Assembly: GCA_031264825.1 (NCBI GenBank)
Contig: JAISDL010000024.1
Span: 1-13,617, forward strand
Length of the DNA stretch: 13,617 nt
Direction: 5' to 3'
Source: Accumulibacter sp.
GTDB taxonomy: Bacteria > Pseudomonadota > Gammaproteobacteria > Burkholderiales > Rhodocyclaceae
Numbering within the stretch: position 1 is the stretch's first letter; every line of letters starts with the position of its first letter. Shown here piece after piece: positions 13,496-13,617 of the stretch. The position numbers and the translations under genes are program-made. The notes beneath the pieces are model-generated. The model saw only the letters and a list, made by a program, of their open reading frames with translations. It searched no databases and was not told where the DNA came from.

Positions 13496-13617
13496 CTACG
13501 CGTTTTTGAGGCTTTCGGCCTTGTCGATCGCCTCCCAGGTGAATTCGGGTTCGTCCCGGCCAAAGTGTCCGTACGCGGCGGTCTTCGCGTAGATCGGGCG
13601 CAGGAGGTCCAGCGACT
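13496..13617 (-). CDS. metK: S-adenosylmethionine synthetase, C-terminal fragment
   Basis: Only the last 40 codons are in the window; the gene continues past its right edge. The conceptual peptide SLDLLRPIYAKTAAYGHFGR followed by DEPEFTWEAIDKAESLKNA matches the C-terminus of MetK, which makes SAM from ATP and methionine. AAYGHFGR is a signature near the end of the family. The stop is TAG at 13498-13496. With ahcY and metF downstream on the same strand, this completes the methyl-cycle neighbourhood, though an HD-GYP gene and a terminator separate it from them. Confidence 0.93.
   Translation of the reverse strand, partial: SLDLLRPIYAKTAAYGHFGRDEPEFTWEAIDKAESLKNA

Overview
The window reads as a chromosomal segment of a high-GC betaproteobacterium. 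The evidence is a pilG-pilH-pilI-chpA twitching-type chemosensory operon, an ahcY-metF pair behind an S-adenosylhomocysteine (SAH) riboswitch with metK nearby, and many short intergenic palindromes and heptamer repeats. Rhodocyclales or Nitrosomonadales are plausible, but this is inferred from gene content, not from a phylogenetic marker. No rRNA, tRNA, CRISPR array or intact insertion sequence is visible.

Layout. Positions 1-403 hold palindromic repeats, a strong extended -10 promoter and possibly the edge of a decayed transposase on the minus strand. From 404 to 7090 (+) lie pilG, pilH, pilI and a 1787-residue chpA, packed with overlapping or nearly touching ends. The receptor gene pilJ, which normally sits between pilI and chpA, is absent. 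From 7091 to 7390 a convergent intergenic region is built of nested hairpins and repeats, and it supplies the stop-proximal codons of both chpA and the facing LysR gene. From 7391 to 9519 a LysR regulator (-) and a 10-helix EamA/DMT permease (+) diverge from a region with two dyads, one of them an LTTR-type T-N11-A site. The permease ORF runs 140 bp into the 3' end of metF on the other strand.

From 9380 to 11857 (-) lie metF and ahcY, preceded by a leader with a promoter, an SAH riboswitch and a possible alternative hairpin. ahcY removes SAH and metF makes 5-methyl-THF for methionine resynthesis, so the unit is a feed-forward module of the activated methyl cycle. A 102-bp element with perfect 18-bp terminal inverted repeats (11929-12030) abuts the riboswitch operon. 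Its core closely resembles, from memory, the core of the neisserial Correia element. Next come an HD-GYP c-di-GMP phosphodiesterase with a DUF3391 N-terminus (12030-13289, -), a terminator-like palindrome, and the 3' end of metK (13496 to the window edge, -).

The window joins two themes: surface motility and second-messenger signalling (Pil-Chp system, HD-GYP) and methyl-cycle housekeeping. The least ordinary parts are the Correia-like element, the missing pilJ, the repeat-encoded protein C-termini and the repeat-rich boundaries of the chemosensory operon.
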